A stretch of DNA of 64,000 nucleotides. It comes from Mesorhizobium mediterraneum (GTDB taxonomy: Bacteria > Pseudomonadota > Alphaproteobacteria > Rhizobiales > Rhizobiaceae). Below, in pieces: positions 18,356 to 29,593 of the stretch. The stretch covers positions 682,001 to 746,000 of the forward strand of contig NZ_NPKI01000015.1 of NCBI RefSeq assembly GCF_002284565.1, written 5' to 3'. Made by a program: the position numbers and the translations under genes. Below the pieces are notes generated by a model that was given only the letters and a program-made list of their open reading frames with translations, was not told the origin of the DNA and ran no database searches. Numbering within the stretch: the first letter of the stretch is position 1; the number at the start of each line of letters is the position of its first letter.

Positions 18356-19000
18356 TCAAGAGTTGCCCTGAATCACGGCAATGGCCTTTTCGACATCCGG
18401 CAGTATGCGCTCGACCATGCGGTCGATGCCCTTGGCATTCGGGTGCAGGCCGTCCTCGAGCTGCAAAGCGGGCTCGCCGGCGACGCCGTCGAGAAAGAAC
18501 GGATAGAGCGGGACGCCGTATTTTTCCGCCAGTTTCGGAAAGATCGCGTCAAAGCCGTTCTGGTAGTCGGCGCCGAGGTTGGGTGCGGCACGCATGCCGG
18601 CCAGCAGCACGGCGATCTTGCGCTGCTTCAACTTCGCCAGCATGGCGTCCAGATTCTTTTGCGTGATATCGGGAGAAACGCCGCGCAGCATGTCGTTGGC
18701 GCCGAGCTCGAGGATGACAAGCTGGGTGCCGTCCGGCACCGACCAGTCGAGACGCGACAGGCCGCCGCTCGACGTATCGCCGGAGACACCGGCATTGGCG
18801 ATCGTCACATCGTGGCCCTTGGCGCGAAGTGCTGCCTCGAGTTTTTGGGTGAAGCCTTCGTCCGGTCCGAGGCCAAAACCCGCCATCAGGCTGTCGCCGA
18901 AGCCGACAATCTCCAGGGGTTCGGCGCGCGCCGACGAAATGGCGCCGCAAATTCCGAGGAAAAGGATGAAGACTGCGGCAAGAGGGTGTTTGAAAGCCAT
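18356..19000 (-). CDS. Secreted SGNH/GDSL arylesterase, TesA-like
   Basis: 214 residues with a signal peptide (about 1-26). Catalytic blocks of the SGNH family are visible: F-G-D-S-L (Ser near residue 37), L-G-A-N-D-M-L-R-G, and D-G-L-H-P-N. It therefore hydrolyses esters or thioesters in the periplasm. It lies back to back with the ABC pair at 19086-22467. The same gene trio, tesA with ybbA and ybbP, occurs in E. coli, so a shared role in envelope lipid handling is plausible. Confidence 0.92.
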   Translation of the reverse strand: MAFKHPLAAVFILFLGICGAISSARAEPLEIVGFGDSLMAGFGLGPDEGFTQKLEAALRAKGHDVTIANAGVSGDTSSGGLSRLDWSVPDGTQLVILELGANDMLRGVSPDITQKNLDAMLAKLKQRKIAVLLAGMRAAPNLGADYQNGFDAIFPKLAEKYGVPLYPFFLDGVAGEPALQLEDGLHPNAKGIDRMVERILPDVEKAIAVIQGNS

Positions 19001-19085
19001 GTGGCAGGCCCCATATGACCAAGAACATTACGTTGGCGGCAGGCCGAATTCTGGCCTCCACTCTCCCATATAGGACGATTTTATT

Positions 19086-19781
19086 TTGACAGAAGCCGTC
19101 ATCGCGCTGAAAGACGTATCGCTGACGCTCGGCGAAGGAGCGTCTTCCGTTCATGTGCTGAAAGGTGTCAGCCTCGATGTGGCAAGTGGCGAGGCGACCG
19201 GCATCGTCGGGCCGTCGGGCTCGGGAAAGTCGACGCTACTGATGGTTCTGGCTGGGTTGGAAAGGGTCGATTCGGGCACGGTACGAATTGCAGGCGAATT
19301 GCTGAATGGCAAGAGCGAAGATCAGATCGCATCGTTTCGGGGGCGAAACATTGGCATCGTTTTCCAGTCCTTCCACCTCATTCCCAACATGACTGCGCTT
19401 GAAAATGTCGCAGTGCCGCTGGAACTTGCCGGCCATGCAGATCCGTTCGGGGTGGCGGCGCGGGAGCTGGAGGCGGTGGGGTTGAGCGATCGCGTCACTC
19501 ATTATCCAGGCGAATTGTCCGGCGGCGAACAGCAGCGTGTGGCGATCGCCCGGTCGCTGGCGCCTTCACCGCGCATCCTGATCGCCGACGAGCCGACCGG
19601 CAATCTCGACCAGGCAACCGGGCGGCAGGTTGCCGATCTTCTGTTCGCCAAGGCGGCCGAGCGCGGCATGACGCTGGTGCTGGTCACCCATGATCCGGCG
19701 CTCGCCGCACGCTGCTCCCGGCAGGTGTCGATGCGGTCGGGCCGGATCGAGGACGCACCGTTGCTCAAAGTGACAGCGTAG
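19086..19781 (+). CDS. ABC transporter ATP-binding protein, YbbA-like
   Basis: An ATPase subunit of 231 residues with a TTG start. Walker A G-P-S-G-S-G-K-S-T, the Q-loop F-Q-S-F-H, signature L-S-G-G-E-Q-Q-R-V-A-I-A-R, Walker B I-L-I-A-D-E-P-T-G-N-L-D and the H-loop V-T-H-D are intact. The sequence groups with LolD/MacB-type ATPases that energise FtsX-fold permeases. The permease gene starts four bases after its stop. Confidence 0.93.
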   Translation: MTEAVIALKDVSLTLGEGASSVHVLKGVSLDVASGEATGIVGPSGSGKSTLLMVLAGLERVDSGTVRIAGELLNGKSEDQIASFRGRNIGIVFQSFHLIPNMTALENVAVPLELAGHADPFGVAARELEAVGLSDRVTHYPGELSGGEQQRVAIARSLAPSPRILIADEPTGNLDQATGRQVADLLFAKAAERGMTLVLVTHDPALAARCSRQVSMRSGRIEDAPLLKVTA

Positions 19782-19785
19782 CGCC

Positions 19786-22467
19786 ATGGCTGACAAGGCC
19801 CCCTCATCCGGCCCTTCGGGCCACCTTCTCCCCGCCGGGGAGAAGAGGCTGACGCCGGCGTTGGCAACCTCTTCTCCCCTCGGGGAGAAGGTGGCCGCGA
19901 AGCGGCCGGATGAGGGGGTTGCCTGGTCGCGCACGCTGAAGCTCGCCTTCCGCTTCTCGCTGCGTGAGATGCGCGGGGGACTGTCCGGCTTCCTGATTTT
20001 CCTTGCCTGCATCGCGCTCGGCGTCGCGGCGATCGGCGGCGTCAATTCGGTGGCCCGGGCGATTACTGCCGGTGTCGCCAACGAAGGCCAGTCGCTGCTC
20101 GGCGGCGATCTTCGTTTCCAGCTTAACCAGCGCGCATCGACGCAAGCCGAGCACGTCTTTCTCGACGGGCTGGGCACGGTCTCGCACAGCGCCAACATGC
20201 GCTCGATGGCGCGGCTCGTGGACGGTTCCGACCAGGCACTGGTCGAGGCCAAGGCGGTCGACGGAGCCTATCCGCTCTACGGCGCGCTGGAGACCGAGCC
20301 GGCGCTGTCGAAGCAGGAATTGTTCGGCGAAAGATCCGGTATTTTCGGCGCCGCTGCCCCCGATCTTTTGTTCGAGCGGCTGAACCTTGGGATCGGCGAC
20401 CGGCTGAAGCTCGGCAGCGCCACATTCGAACTGCGCGCCCGGCTCGTCAGCGAGCCGGACGCGGTATCCGACGGTTTCGGCTTTGCGCCGCGGCTGATGG
20501 TCTCGACGGACGGGCTTGCCGCTTCCGGCCTGATTCAGCCCGGCAGCCTTGTCGAAAATGCCTATAAGATCCGCCTGCCCGTCGGCACCAGCGAAGCGGG
20601 TATCAAGGCGATCCAGGAGCAGGCCGGGGAGAACTTTCCCGAGGCCGGCTGGACCATCCGCACGCGCAGCAACGCAGCACCTGCGTTGTCGTCTAACATC
20701 GAACGGTTCTCCCAGTTCCTGACGCTGGTCGGGCTGACTGCGCTGGTGGTCGGCGGCGTCGGCGTGGCCAATGCGGTGCGCGCCTATCTCGACGGCAAGC
20801 GCGGCGTCATCGCCACCCTTAAGAGCCTGGGCGCATCGGGCGGTTTCGTCTTTGCCGTCTACCTCGTGCAGATCCTGATGATCGCCGCCCTCGGCATCGC
20901 GCTTGGCGTTGTGCTTGGCGCGCTGATGCCGTTCGCCGCGAGCGCGGCACTCCAGTCGATCATTCCGGTGCCGGCGGAAGGCGGGTTCTATCCCGGCGCG
21001 CTCGGCATGGCGGCGCTGTTCGGGCTGCTGGTGACGCTGGCTTTCGCCTTGCTGCCGCTCGGCCGTGCGCGCGACGTTCCAGCGACGGCGCTGTTTCGCG
21101 AAATGGGTTTTGAGGGCCGCGGTTTTCCTCGCCCGCTCTACGTGGCGGCGGCGCTCGGCATCGCGCTGTTCCTGGCGGTGCTGGCCATCCTGTTTTCCGA
21201 CGATCGCCGCGTCGCCTCGATCTTTGTCGGCGCCACCATTCTTGCCTTCCTGGTGCTGCGCGTCGTCGGCGCGCTGGTACAATGGGCCGCCAAAAAGAGC
21301 CCGCGCGTTGGCTCGACGGTACTCCGGCTCGCCATCGGCAACATCCACCGGCCGGGAGCCTTGACGCCGTCGGTGGTGCTGTCGTTGGGACTGGGGCTGA
21401 CGCTTCTGGTGACGCTGGCGCTGATCGATGGCAATCTCAGGCGACAGATTTCCGGCAGCCTGCCGGAACGGGCGCCGAATTTCTTCTTCGTCGACATCCA
21501 GAGCAGCGATGTCGACGCGTTCTCCGCGCTGGTCGGCAAAGAGGCGCCGCAGGGCACGCTGGTCAAGGTGCCGATGCTGCGCGGCCGGGTGATGGCGCTG
21601 AACGGCGTCGACGTCGACAAGGTCAAGGTCCCGGCGGAAGGAGCCTGGGTGCTGCGCGGCGATCGCGGGCTGACCTACGAGGCCAGACTGCCGAAGAATG
21701 CGACGCTGACCGAAGGCACATGGTGGCCGGACAATTATGCCGGTGAGCCGCTGGTGTCGTTTTCGGCCGAGGAAGGCAAAGAGATCGGGCTGAAACTCGG
21801 CGACACCATCACCGTCAACGTGCTTGGCCGCAACGTGACGGCGAAGATCGCCAATTTCCGCCAGGTCGAGTGGGAGACGATGGGCATCAACTTCGTCATG
21901 GTGTTCTCGCCCAGCACATTTGCTGGCGCGCCGCATAGCTGGCTGGCGACCCTGACCGAAAAGGGCGCGTCGGGGGCCGACGATGCCCGTCTTCTCAACG
22001 CCGTCACCCGGGCCTTTCCCGCGGTGACGACGGTCAGGGTCAAGGACGCGCTCGACATCGTCAACCGGCTGGTGGCGCAACTCGGCACGGCAATCAGGGC
22101 CGCGGCCGGCGTGGCGCTGATCGCGTCGGTGCTGGTGCTGGCCGGCGCGCTGGCCGCCGGCAACCGGGCCCGCATCCACGACGCCGTGGTGCTGAAGACG
22201 CTGGGCGCCACCAGGAAAACACTGATCGCGGCCTTTTCACTGGAATATATGCTGATCGGCCTCGCCACTGCGATCTTCGCGCTGGCGGCAGGCGGGGTTG
22301 CCGCGTGGTTCGTTGTCGCGCGCATCATGACGCTGCCATCGCATTTCATGCCCGATGTGGCGGTGGCAACCATCGTCTTTGCGCTGGTGGTCACGGTCGG
22401 CATTGGCCTCGCCGGCACTTGGCGGGTGCTGGGCCACAAGGCGGCGCCGGTGCTGCGCAATCTCTGA
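19786..22467 (+). CDS. ABC transporter permease, YbbP/FtsX-like, with a repeat-encoded N-terminus
   Basis: An 893-residue permease with two FtsX-type halves. One membrane helix lies near residue 65, followed by a large periplasmic domain and groups of helices around 310-470 and 490-560. A second large outer domain follows, with final helices at 770-890 (R-I-H-D-A-V-V-L-K-T-L-G-A-T). It probably moves or extracts lipids or lipoproteins with the ATPase at 19086. Residues about 5-45 (S-S-G-P-S-G-H-L-L-P-A-G-E-K through K-R-P-D-E-G-V) are the translation of a palindromic repeat and are not part of the family. The conserved protein begins near T-L-K-L-A-F-R-F-S-L-R-E. Confidence 0.9.
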   Translation: MADKAPSSGPSGHLLPAGEKRLTPALATSSPLGEKVAAKRPDEGVAWSRTLKLAFRFSLREMRGGLSGFLIFLACIALGVAAIGGVNSVARAITAGVANEGQSLLGGDLRFQLNQRASTQAEHVFLDGLGTVSHSANMRSMARLVDGSDQALVEAKAVDGAYPLYGALETEPALSKQELFGERSGIFGAAAPDLLFERLNLGIGDRLKLGSATFELRARLVSEPDAVSDGFGFAPRLMVSTDGLAASGLIQPGSLVENAYKIRLPVGTSEAGIKAIQEQAGENFPEAGWTIRTRSNAAPALSSNIERFSQFLTLVGLTALVVGGVGVANAVRAYLDGKRGVIATLKSLGASGGFVFAVYLVQILMIAALGIALGVVLGALMPFAASAALQSIIPVPAEGGFYPGALGMAALFGLLVTLAFALLPLGRARDVPATALFREMGFEGRGFPRPLYVAAALGIALFLAVLAILFSDDRRVASIFVGATILAFLVLRVVGALVQWAAKKSPRVGSTVLRLAIGNIHRPGALTPSVVLSLGLGLTLLVTLALIDGNLRRQISGSLPERAPNFFFVDIQSSDVDAFSALVGKEAPQGTLVKVPMLRGRVMALNGVDVDKVKVPAEGAWVLRGDRGLTYEARLPKNATLTEGTWWPDNYAGEPLVSFSAEEGKEIGLKLGDTITVNVLGRNVTAKIANFRQVEWETMGINFVMVFSPSTFAGAPHSWLATLTEKGASGADDARLLNAVTRAFPAVTTVRVKDALDIVNRLVAQLGTAIRAAAGVALIASVLVLAGALAAGNRARIHDAVVLKTLGATRKTLIAAFSLEYMLIGLATAIFALAAGGVAAWFVVARIMTLPSHFMPDVAVATIVFALVVTVGIGLAGTWRVLGHKAAPVLRNL
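19799..19918. repeat. Palindromic repeat lying in frame inside the permease gene
   Basis: The outer arms ccccctcatccgg and ccggatgaggggg flank ccaccttctccccg and cggggagaaggtgg, which also pair. It is 120 bases long, a multiple of three, and has no stop in the reading frame. Related copies lie in intergenic DNA at 4862, 25011 and 63517. Confidence 0.9.
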
Positions 22468-22696
22468 TCGCAAGGCTTGGCGAGGCTGTTTTTGATTAAT
22501 TCTGCGTAATGTTGCGGCTTCGAAAGCCGAAAAAGCGGATTTCCGGGACTTCACGAAGCATTACGCTCCGTTACGGTCTTGTTCTTGACGCCAATAACCA
22601 TCATATTTCGCCGCAGGCATGCTGGAGCCCCGCCAGCGGCGCCTGGGTCCAAATGGACCTGACACCGGACGGGGCAGAAGCAATATGAGGATTTCC

Positions 22697-23476
22697 ATGG
22701 CTGAACCCGTTCGCAATTATCAGACGCGCGCCGTGCCCGGCGCCGGCGTCGATGCTGCCATCGACCAGGGCCTGCGCGCCTACATGATCAAGGTCTACAA
22801 TCTGATGGGGCTTGGCCTCCTCATCACTGGCCTTGCCGCGGTCGGCACGATCATGCTGGCCACCACCACCGATCCGGCTTCGGCGGTTGCGACGCTGCCG
22901 AGCGGCGAGATGCTGACCTCCTTCGGCTACGCGATCTTCGGGTCGCCGTTGCGCTGGGTGGTGATGCTGGCTCCGCTGGCCGCCGTGCTGTTCCTGTCTT
23001 TCCGCGTCCAGTCGATGAGCGTTTCTGCCGCGCAGACGACGTTCTGGGTCTATGCCGGCCTGGTCGGCCTGTCGCTGTCGTCGATCTTCCTGGTCTACAC
23101 GACCGCCAGCATTTCGCAGACCTTCTTTGCCACCGCAGCGGCTTTCGGTGCGCTGTCGCTTTACGGCTACACGACCAAGCGCGATCTGACCGCGTTCGGC
23201 TCGTTCCTGGTGATGGGCGTGTTCGGCCTGATCATCGCGATGGTGATCAACATCTTCCTGCAGTCGTCGGCTCTGTCCTTCGCCGTTTCGGCGCTCGGCG
23301 TGCTGATCTTTTCGGGCCTCACCGCCTATGACACGCAGAAGATCAAGGAGATGTATTTCGAGGGCGACGCCACCGACGTTGCCGGCCGCAAGGCGATCAT
23401 GGGCGCGCTGACGCTCTATCTCGACTTCATCAACCTGTTCATGTTCCTGCTGCAGTTCATGGGCGACCGCCGCTAA
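22697..23476 (+). CDS. Bax inhibitor-1/YccA-family membrane protein
   Basis: 259 residues with seven hydrophobic segments and the family's C-terminal signature: F-S-G-L-T-A-Y-D-T-Q-K-I-K-E-M-Y and A-L-T-L-Y-L-D-F-I-N-L-F. The aspartates in the last segments form the di-aspartyl sensor of this family, which acts as a pH-sensitive calcium leak or modulates membrane proteases such as FtsH. The ATG at 22697 is preceded by GAGGA; an ATG four codons earlier is weaker. Confidence 0.92.
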   Translation: MAEPVRNYQTRAVPGAGVDAAIDQGLRAYMIKVYNLMGLGLLITGLAAVGTIMLATTTDPASAVATLPSGEMLTSFGYAIFGSPLRWVVMLAPLAAVLFLSFRVQSMSVSAAQTTFWVYAGLVGLSLSSIFLVYTTASISQTFFATAAAFGALSLYGYTTKRDLTAFGSFLVMGVFGLIIAMVINIFLQSSALSFAVSALGVLIFSGLTAYDTQKIKEMYFEGDATDVAGRKAIMGALTLYLDFINLFMFLLQFMGDRR

Positions 23477-23490
23477 CAGGCTTTTGTTTG

Positions 23491-23539
23491 GACCATGATC
23501 TTTTCCGAAAGCCGGTTTCCACCTTTCGGGATCATGGTC
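23491..23539. repeat. Short palindromic element (GATCATGG module)
   Basis: gaccatgatc and gatcatggtc flank an imperfect inner hairpin (ttccgaaagccggtttcc). It lies between the stop of the Bax-inhibitor-like gene and its terminator and belongs with the copies at 33349, 36463 and 42791. Confidence 0.7.
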
Positions 23540-23561
23540 TGACTGGACCAGCGAGTTTTGT

Positions 23562-23590
23562 AAGGGCGGCCCAACGGCCGCCCTTTTCTT
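23562..23590 (+). terminator. Terminator of the Bax-inhibitor-like gene
   Basis: A ten-base stem aagggcggcc/ggccgccctt with the loop caac is followed by ttctttt. Confidence 0.88.
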
Positions 23591-23641
23591 TTGTTCCGGC
23601 CTCTGCTGTGATAGAAGGCAGATGAGCGATTTGCATAAATT

Positions 23642-24214
23642 ATGAGCAGCATCACCATACGGGCCGCTACATCGGCGGACCTCGACCGGATCACCGACAT
23701 CTATGCCGATGCGGTGACAAACGGCACGGCGAGCTACGAGCTGGAGCCGCCAAGCCGTGCCGAGATGGGCCAGCGATTCGACAGTTTGATAGCGGGCGGC
23801 TTTCCCTATCTGGTGGCGGAAAAAGACGGCATCGTGCTCGGCTATGCCTATGCCGGCGCCTTCCGGCCACGCCCCGCGTATCGCTTCGTCGTCGAGGATT
23901 CCGTCTATGTCGCGCCCGAGGCCAAGGGGCAAGGCGTCGGGCTCAAGCTGATGCAAGGGCTGATCGAGGCGGCCAAGGCGGCGGGCTTCCGCCAGGTTAT
24001 CGCGGTGATCGGCGACGGCCGACCGGACAGTGCCTCGGTGCGGCTACATGAAAAACTCGGCTTTCGCCATTCGGGCCGCCTCGAAGGCTCCGGCTATAAG
24101 CACGGACGCTGGCTGGACACGGTGTTCATGCAACTGCCGATCAATGACGGGGCTCTAATTCCGCCCGATATCAACTCGTTGCCGGAACAGAAATTCCGCA
24201 GCCAGAATAAGTAG
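23642..24214 (+). CDS. GNAT N-acetyltransferase, phosphinothricin-acetyltransferase-like
   Basis: 190 residues. The Pat/Bar pattern is visible: I-R-A-A-T-S-A-D-L at the start, I-Y-A-D-A-V near 21, G-T-A-S-Y-E-L-E-P-P, V-Y-V-A-P-E-A-K-G-Q-G-V-G (acetyl-CoA loop) and L-H-E-K-L-G-F-R-H-S-G. Enzymes of this type acetylate phosphinothricin, methionine sulfoximine or related amino acids. The natural substrate cannot be fixed from sequence. It converges with the DUF2794 gene; the two stops abut. Confidence 0.85.
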   Translation: MSSITIRAATSADLDRITDIYADAVTNGTASYELEPPSRAEMGQRFDSLIAGGFPYLVAEKDGIVLGYAYAGAFRPRPAYRFVVEDSVYVAPEAKGQGVGLKLMQGLIEAAKAAGFRQVIAVIGDGRPDSASVRLHEKLGFRHSGRLEGSGYKHGRWLDTVFMQLPINDGALIPPDINSLPEQKFRSQNK

Positions 24215-24601
24215 TTAGGCCTCGACCAGCTTCAGCGTGCGGTCGAAGACGCCAAGCACGCGGCCAAGTTCCTGGCCGCGCTTGAGGATGCGGCCGCCGG
24301 CGGCGATGACGGCGAATGCGCCTTGCCGGCGCGCCAGCTTCGGATCCTTGACGATCTGGAACAGCGGCACCTCGCTGGTGCGGCGGAACACGGAAAAGAC
24401 GGCGCGATCGGTGAGATGGTCGATGGCGTAGTCGCGCCACTCATTGGCGGCGACCATGCGCCCGTAAAGCCTCAGGATCTGGTCCAGTTCGCGCCGGTCG
24501 AACCGCACCGGCTGGTCGAGGCGTTCGCGTCTTGCCTCATGCAGCGGGATCAGTATTGCGGATGCGTCCCCATCCTCCGTCCCACTGCCATGATCAGTCA
24601 T
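24215..24601 (-). CDS. DUF2794 protein
   Basis: A conserved alphaproteobacterial protein of 128 residues. The core reads V-R-F-D-R-R-E-L-D-Q-I-L-R-L-Y-G-R-M-V-A-A-N-E-W-R-D-Y-A-I and ends G-Q-E-L-G-R-V-L-G-V-F-D-R-T-L-K. No membrane segment or signal peptide is visible. Its function is unknown. The ATG at 24601 gives the usual length. It diverges from the 6S RNA candidate at 24801. Confidence 0.85.
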   Translation of the reverse strand: MTDHGSGTEDGDASAILIPLHEARRERLDQPVRFDRRELDQILRLYGRMVAANEWRDYAIDHLTDRAVFSVFRRTSEVPLFQIVKDPKLARRQGAFAVIAAGGRILKRGQELGRVLGVFDRTLKLVEA

Positions 24602-24800
24602 GCCTCGATCCCTTCGAATGAATCTTATGCCAACCAAAGTTGGCGCTTTCGCCGTAGAATTGCAAGCCCGACCGAGCAAAGGCGGCGGCGCACCGTTTCC
24701 GCAGTGTCCAGTCACGTTTATAAAACGCCCGTTGGAATTGGTGATGCTTCGCCACAATTCTGCCTTCTTTTATCCGCGCTCATGCCCCAATGTCCGACGA

Positions 24801-24940
24801 ATTTACGGGTGTTGCCTGAGACGGTTCGGTCCGGCACTGGCTCGTAAACCCCAAGCCCCCCGCCCACGGGTCTGCGTCGGATCGAACCAACCTCGGTTTT
24901 TCCTTGGAAAAATCGGGTGCGACGATCCCAAAACCTAAAT
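24801..24940 (+). ncRNA. ssrS: 6S RNA candidate
   Basis: The strand folds into the classic 6S outline. Outer stems pair 24801-24805 (attta) with 24936-24940 (taaat) and ggg/gttgc (24807-24815) with gcgac/ccc (24920-24929). An open central bubble follows. The inner stem is an 11-base helix (24823-24833, ggttcggtccg, with 24878-24888, cggatcgaacc). A small hairpin (ggtttttc/gaaaaatc) occupies the 3' side of the bubble. 6S RNA binds the housekeeping RNA polymerase holoenzyme and mimics an open promoter. The 5' end may lie some bases upstream. The call rests on fold, size and the terminator at 24942, not on a database match. Confidence 0.75.
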
Positions 24941-24941
24941 G

Positions 24942-24977
24942 ACCGGCGTCAGAAGCAAGCTGACGCCGGTTTTTTAT
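24942..24977 (+). terminator. Terminator of the 6S RNA candidate
   Basis: A perfect ten-base stem, accggcgtca/tgacgccggt (24942-24951 with 24961-24970), ends in tttttatt. No protein gene on this strand lies upstream within 700 bases, so it must serve the RNA gene. Confidence 0.88.
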
Positions 24978-25010
24978 TGGCTGAGACCATGGCGGGTAGC
25001 GCGGCTCTCC

Positions 25011-25193
25011 CTTCTCCCCTTGTGGGAGAAGGTGGCCTCGCGAAGCGAGGTCGGATGAGGGATGTTGGAAGGATCGCTGCGCTGAAGACGTAAGCGCCTA
25101 AAATCATTTCATATTTTAACGCCTCATTTCTTCCAGCACCCCTCAACCTCTCGGCGCTGCGCACCGATCCACCTTCTCCCACAAGGGGAGAAG
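25011..25193. repeat. Palindromic repeat (CTTCTCCCC family), long copy
   Basis: The ends cttctccccttgtgggagaa and ttctcccacaaggggagaag are exact inverted repeats. Inside lies cgaagcgaggtcggatgagg on the left and cctctcggcgctgcgcaccg on the right. It shares ends and internal motifs with 63517-63666. It separates the 6S candidate from the DUF1223 gene; bases 24602-24800 hold only the presumed RNA promoter. Confidence 0.85.
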
Positions 25194-25205
25194 GGCGCGC
25201 TGTGG

Positions 25206-26000
25206 TCAAGGCTTGTGGATTATGGCGGCGCCCAGAATGGGGCCTGGCAGGCCATCCTTGCCCACCGATTGCAGCAGCACGGCGCAGCCGCCTTTCTTGG
25301 AAATCACGCTCATCGGCAATTCGTAGCGCTGCGCCTTGCCGTGCCACATGCCGGCGGTCTGGATGCCGGAGACGGCATTCCAGTAGGTCATGCTGCGGCC
25401 GGTGTTTTCGCCCTTGCCGATCTTGATCGTCTGCGGCGGGTCGAAATAGACGATGACGACATGGGCATCGCTGGGGCCGGTCCCGGCATCGCCGGCGTCG
25501 ATGATGACGCGGTCGCTGGTCCGGCTGACCTTGATGCTGACCCGCATGCCGTCGCCTGATTTCTCCATGCGGGCGAGCGCCCCGTCGACCTCCCTGCGGC
25601 TGGCTCCGTTGACATGACTGCGGCCATTGATGACGGCCTGCGGCGTATAGACCGAGCGATTGCCGAAGGCGCGCATATACTCATATTGCCGCTCCGTGTT
25701 CTCCTTGCGGCTCAGCGTGTCCTTCCAACCGAGATAATCCCAGTAGTCGACATGATAGGCGAGCGCGACGATGTTCTCCTTGGTGGCAAGATCGGCGAAG
25801 AATTCATCGGCCGGCAGGCAGGAATTGCAGCCCTGGCTGGTAAAGAGCTCGACCACGCCCAGCGGTTGATCGGTCAAGGTTTTGTCAGCCTGGGGCTTGT
25901 CGGCCTCGCCGGCAAGCACATTGCCGGCAAGTCCAGCGCCGGCAAACACCGAGAGGGCCAGCGCAAGTGCCGCAAGCCGCAATGGTCTTCGAGATGTCAT
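25206..26000 (-). CDS. DUF1223 secreted thioredoxin-like protein
   Basis: 264 residues with an N-terminal signal peptide (about 1-30). A C-N-S-C motif follows in V-V-E-L-F-T-S-Q-G-C-N-S-C-L-P-A-D near residue 60, like a thioredoxin active site. H-V-D-Y-W-D-Y-L-G-W-K-D and Y-T-P-Q-A-V-I-N-G-R are the other DUF1223 blocks. The protein probably handles disulfides or metals in the periplasm; no partner is adjacent. Confidence 0.87.
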   Translation of the reverse strand: MTSRRPLRLAALALALSVFAGAGLAGNVLAGEADKPQADKTLTDQPLGVVELFTSQGCNSCLPADEFFADLATKENIVALAYHVDYWDYLGWKDTLSRKENTERQYEYMRAFGNRSVYTPQAVINGRSHVNGASRREVDGALARMEKSGDGMRVSIKVSRTSDRVIIDAGDAGTGPSDAHVVIVYFDPPQTIKIGKGENTGRSMTYWNAVSGIQTAGMWHGKAQRYELPMSVISKKGGCAVLLQSVGKDGLPGPILGAAIIHKP

Positions 26001-26176
26001 GGCCGTTTGGACTCCCGCCGGTGATGCCGGCCTTGTTCTGATTGCTGAAATATGTGGCAGAAGCGACAGTCAACGGGAAGTCACGTTGCGGTGAAATTTG
26101 CCATTGCAACCAACTGCAAGGGCGCAATAGGAAGGGTCACACTTCACGGTAGAAGCCGATTCGGGCAACAATCAGC

Positions 26177-26839
26177 ATGTGGCAAACCCTCCTGACGCCG
26201 GTCGATCTCTACTGCGAGCGGACCGGGCCGGAGTTCTGGGCCGAACCGGCCAACGCACTCACCAATCTGGCTTTTCTTGCCGCCGGGCTGTGGGGTGTCC
26301 GGGAGGTGCGCCGGCGCGGCACAGGCATCTTCGCCGAAGCGCTGGCCTGGTGGGTGGTGGCGATCGGCATCGGCTCGGCGCTGTTCCATACCTTTGCCAA
26401 CCACGGCACGGTCTGGGCTGACGTGCTGCCGATCGCCGGGTTCACGCTGGCCTACACGCTGTTCAACCTGCGCCGCTTCCTCGGCATGAAATGGGGCAAG
26501 GCGATCGCCATCTTCGTCGCCTTCTATGCCGTCACCGGGTTGTTGACCTGGGCCGTGCCGGACTGGCTGCGCCAGGCGTCAAACGGCACGACCGGCTATC
26601 TGCCGCCTTTCCTGGCGCTCGCCTTCTTCGGCGCCTGGGTGGCCGCCAGCGGCAATCGCGCCGGCTGGTACAATCTGGCAGGCTCGGCGATCTTCGTCGT
26701 GTCGGTCATCTGCCGGATGATCGATCCGCTGGTCTGCGGCAGCTTTCCGCTCGGCACGCATTTCCTGTGGCACATCCTCAACGGGCTGATGCTCGGCGTG
26801 CTGCTGGCGGCGACGGCGCGCTTCGGAGCGCCAAAATAG
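26177..26839 (+). CDS. Alkaline-ceramidase-like membrane hydrolase (CREST superfamily)
   Basis: 220 residues with about seven membrane segments. The ceramidase-family blocks are present: Y-C-E-R-T-G-P-E-F-W-A-E-P-A-N-A-L-T-N, I-G-S-A-L-F-H-T-F, W-A-D-V-L-P-I, and near the C-terminus G-T-H-F-L-W-H-I-L-N-G. The histidines and aspartate in these blocks are the zinc ligands of the superfamily. It is therefore likely an amide hydrolase acting on a lipid in the membrane. True ceramide need not be the substrate in a rhizobium. Confidence 0.88.
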   Translation: MWQTLLTPVDLYCERTGPEFWAEPANALTNLAFLAAGLWGVREVRRRGTGIFAEALAWWVVAIGIGSALFHTFANHGTVWADVLPIAGFTLAYTLFNLRRFLGMKWGKAIAIFVAFYAVTGLLTWAVPDWLRQASNGTTGYLPPFLALAFFGAWVAASGNRAGWYNLAGSAIFVVSVICRMIDPLVCGSFPLGTHFLWHILNGLMLGVLLAATARFGAPK

Positions 26840-26902
26840 GGGAATAGGGGAATAGGGGAATAGGGGCTGTCTTCCCTACTCCCTTACTCCCTTACTGCCC
26901 TA
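26838..26902. repeat. Low-complexity inverted repeat of AGGGG/ACTCCC units
   Basis: The unit aggggaat is repeated three times after the ceramidase-like gene. A run of ccctactcccttactccctt then leads to the acnA stop. The purine-rich half and the pyrimidine-rich half can pair, giving a hairpin between the two convergent genes. A similar structure lies at 48254-48345. Confidence 0.6.

Positions 26903-29593
<2,691 letters not shown>

Noticed and set aside
19804..22179. 791-codon open frame opposite the ABC permease gene
   Set aside because: Antisense shadow with skewed composition (Arg, Gln, His); the permease frame shows clear FtsX features.
24600..24938. 112-codon plus-strand frame across the 6S candidate
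   Set aside because: The region folds as a structured RNA with its own terminator, and the frame has no domain or codon bias.
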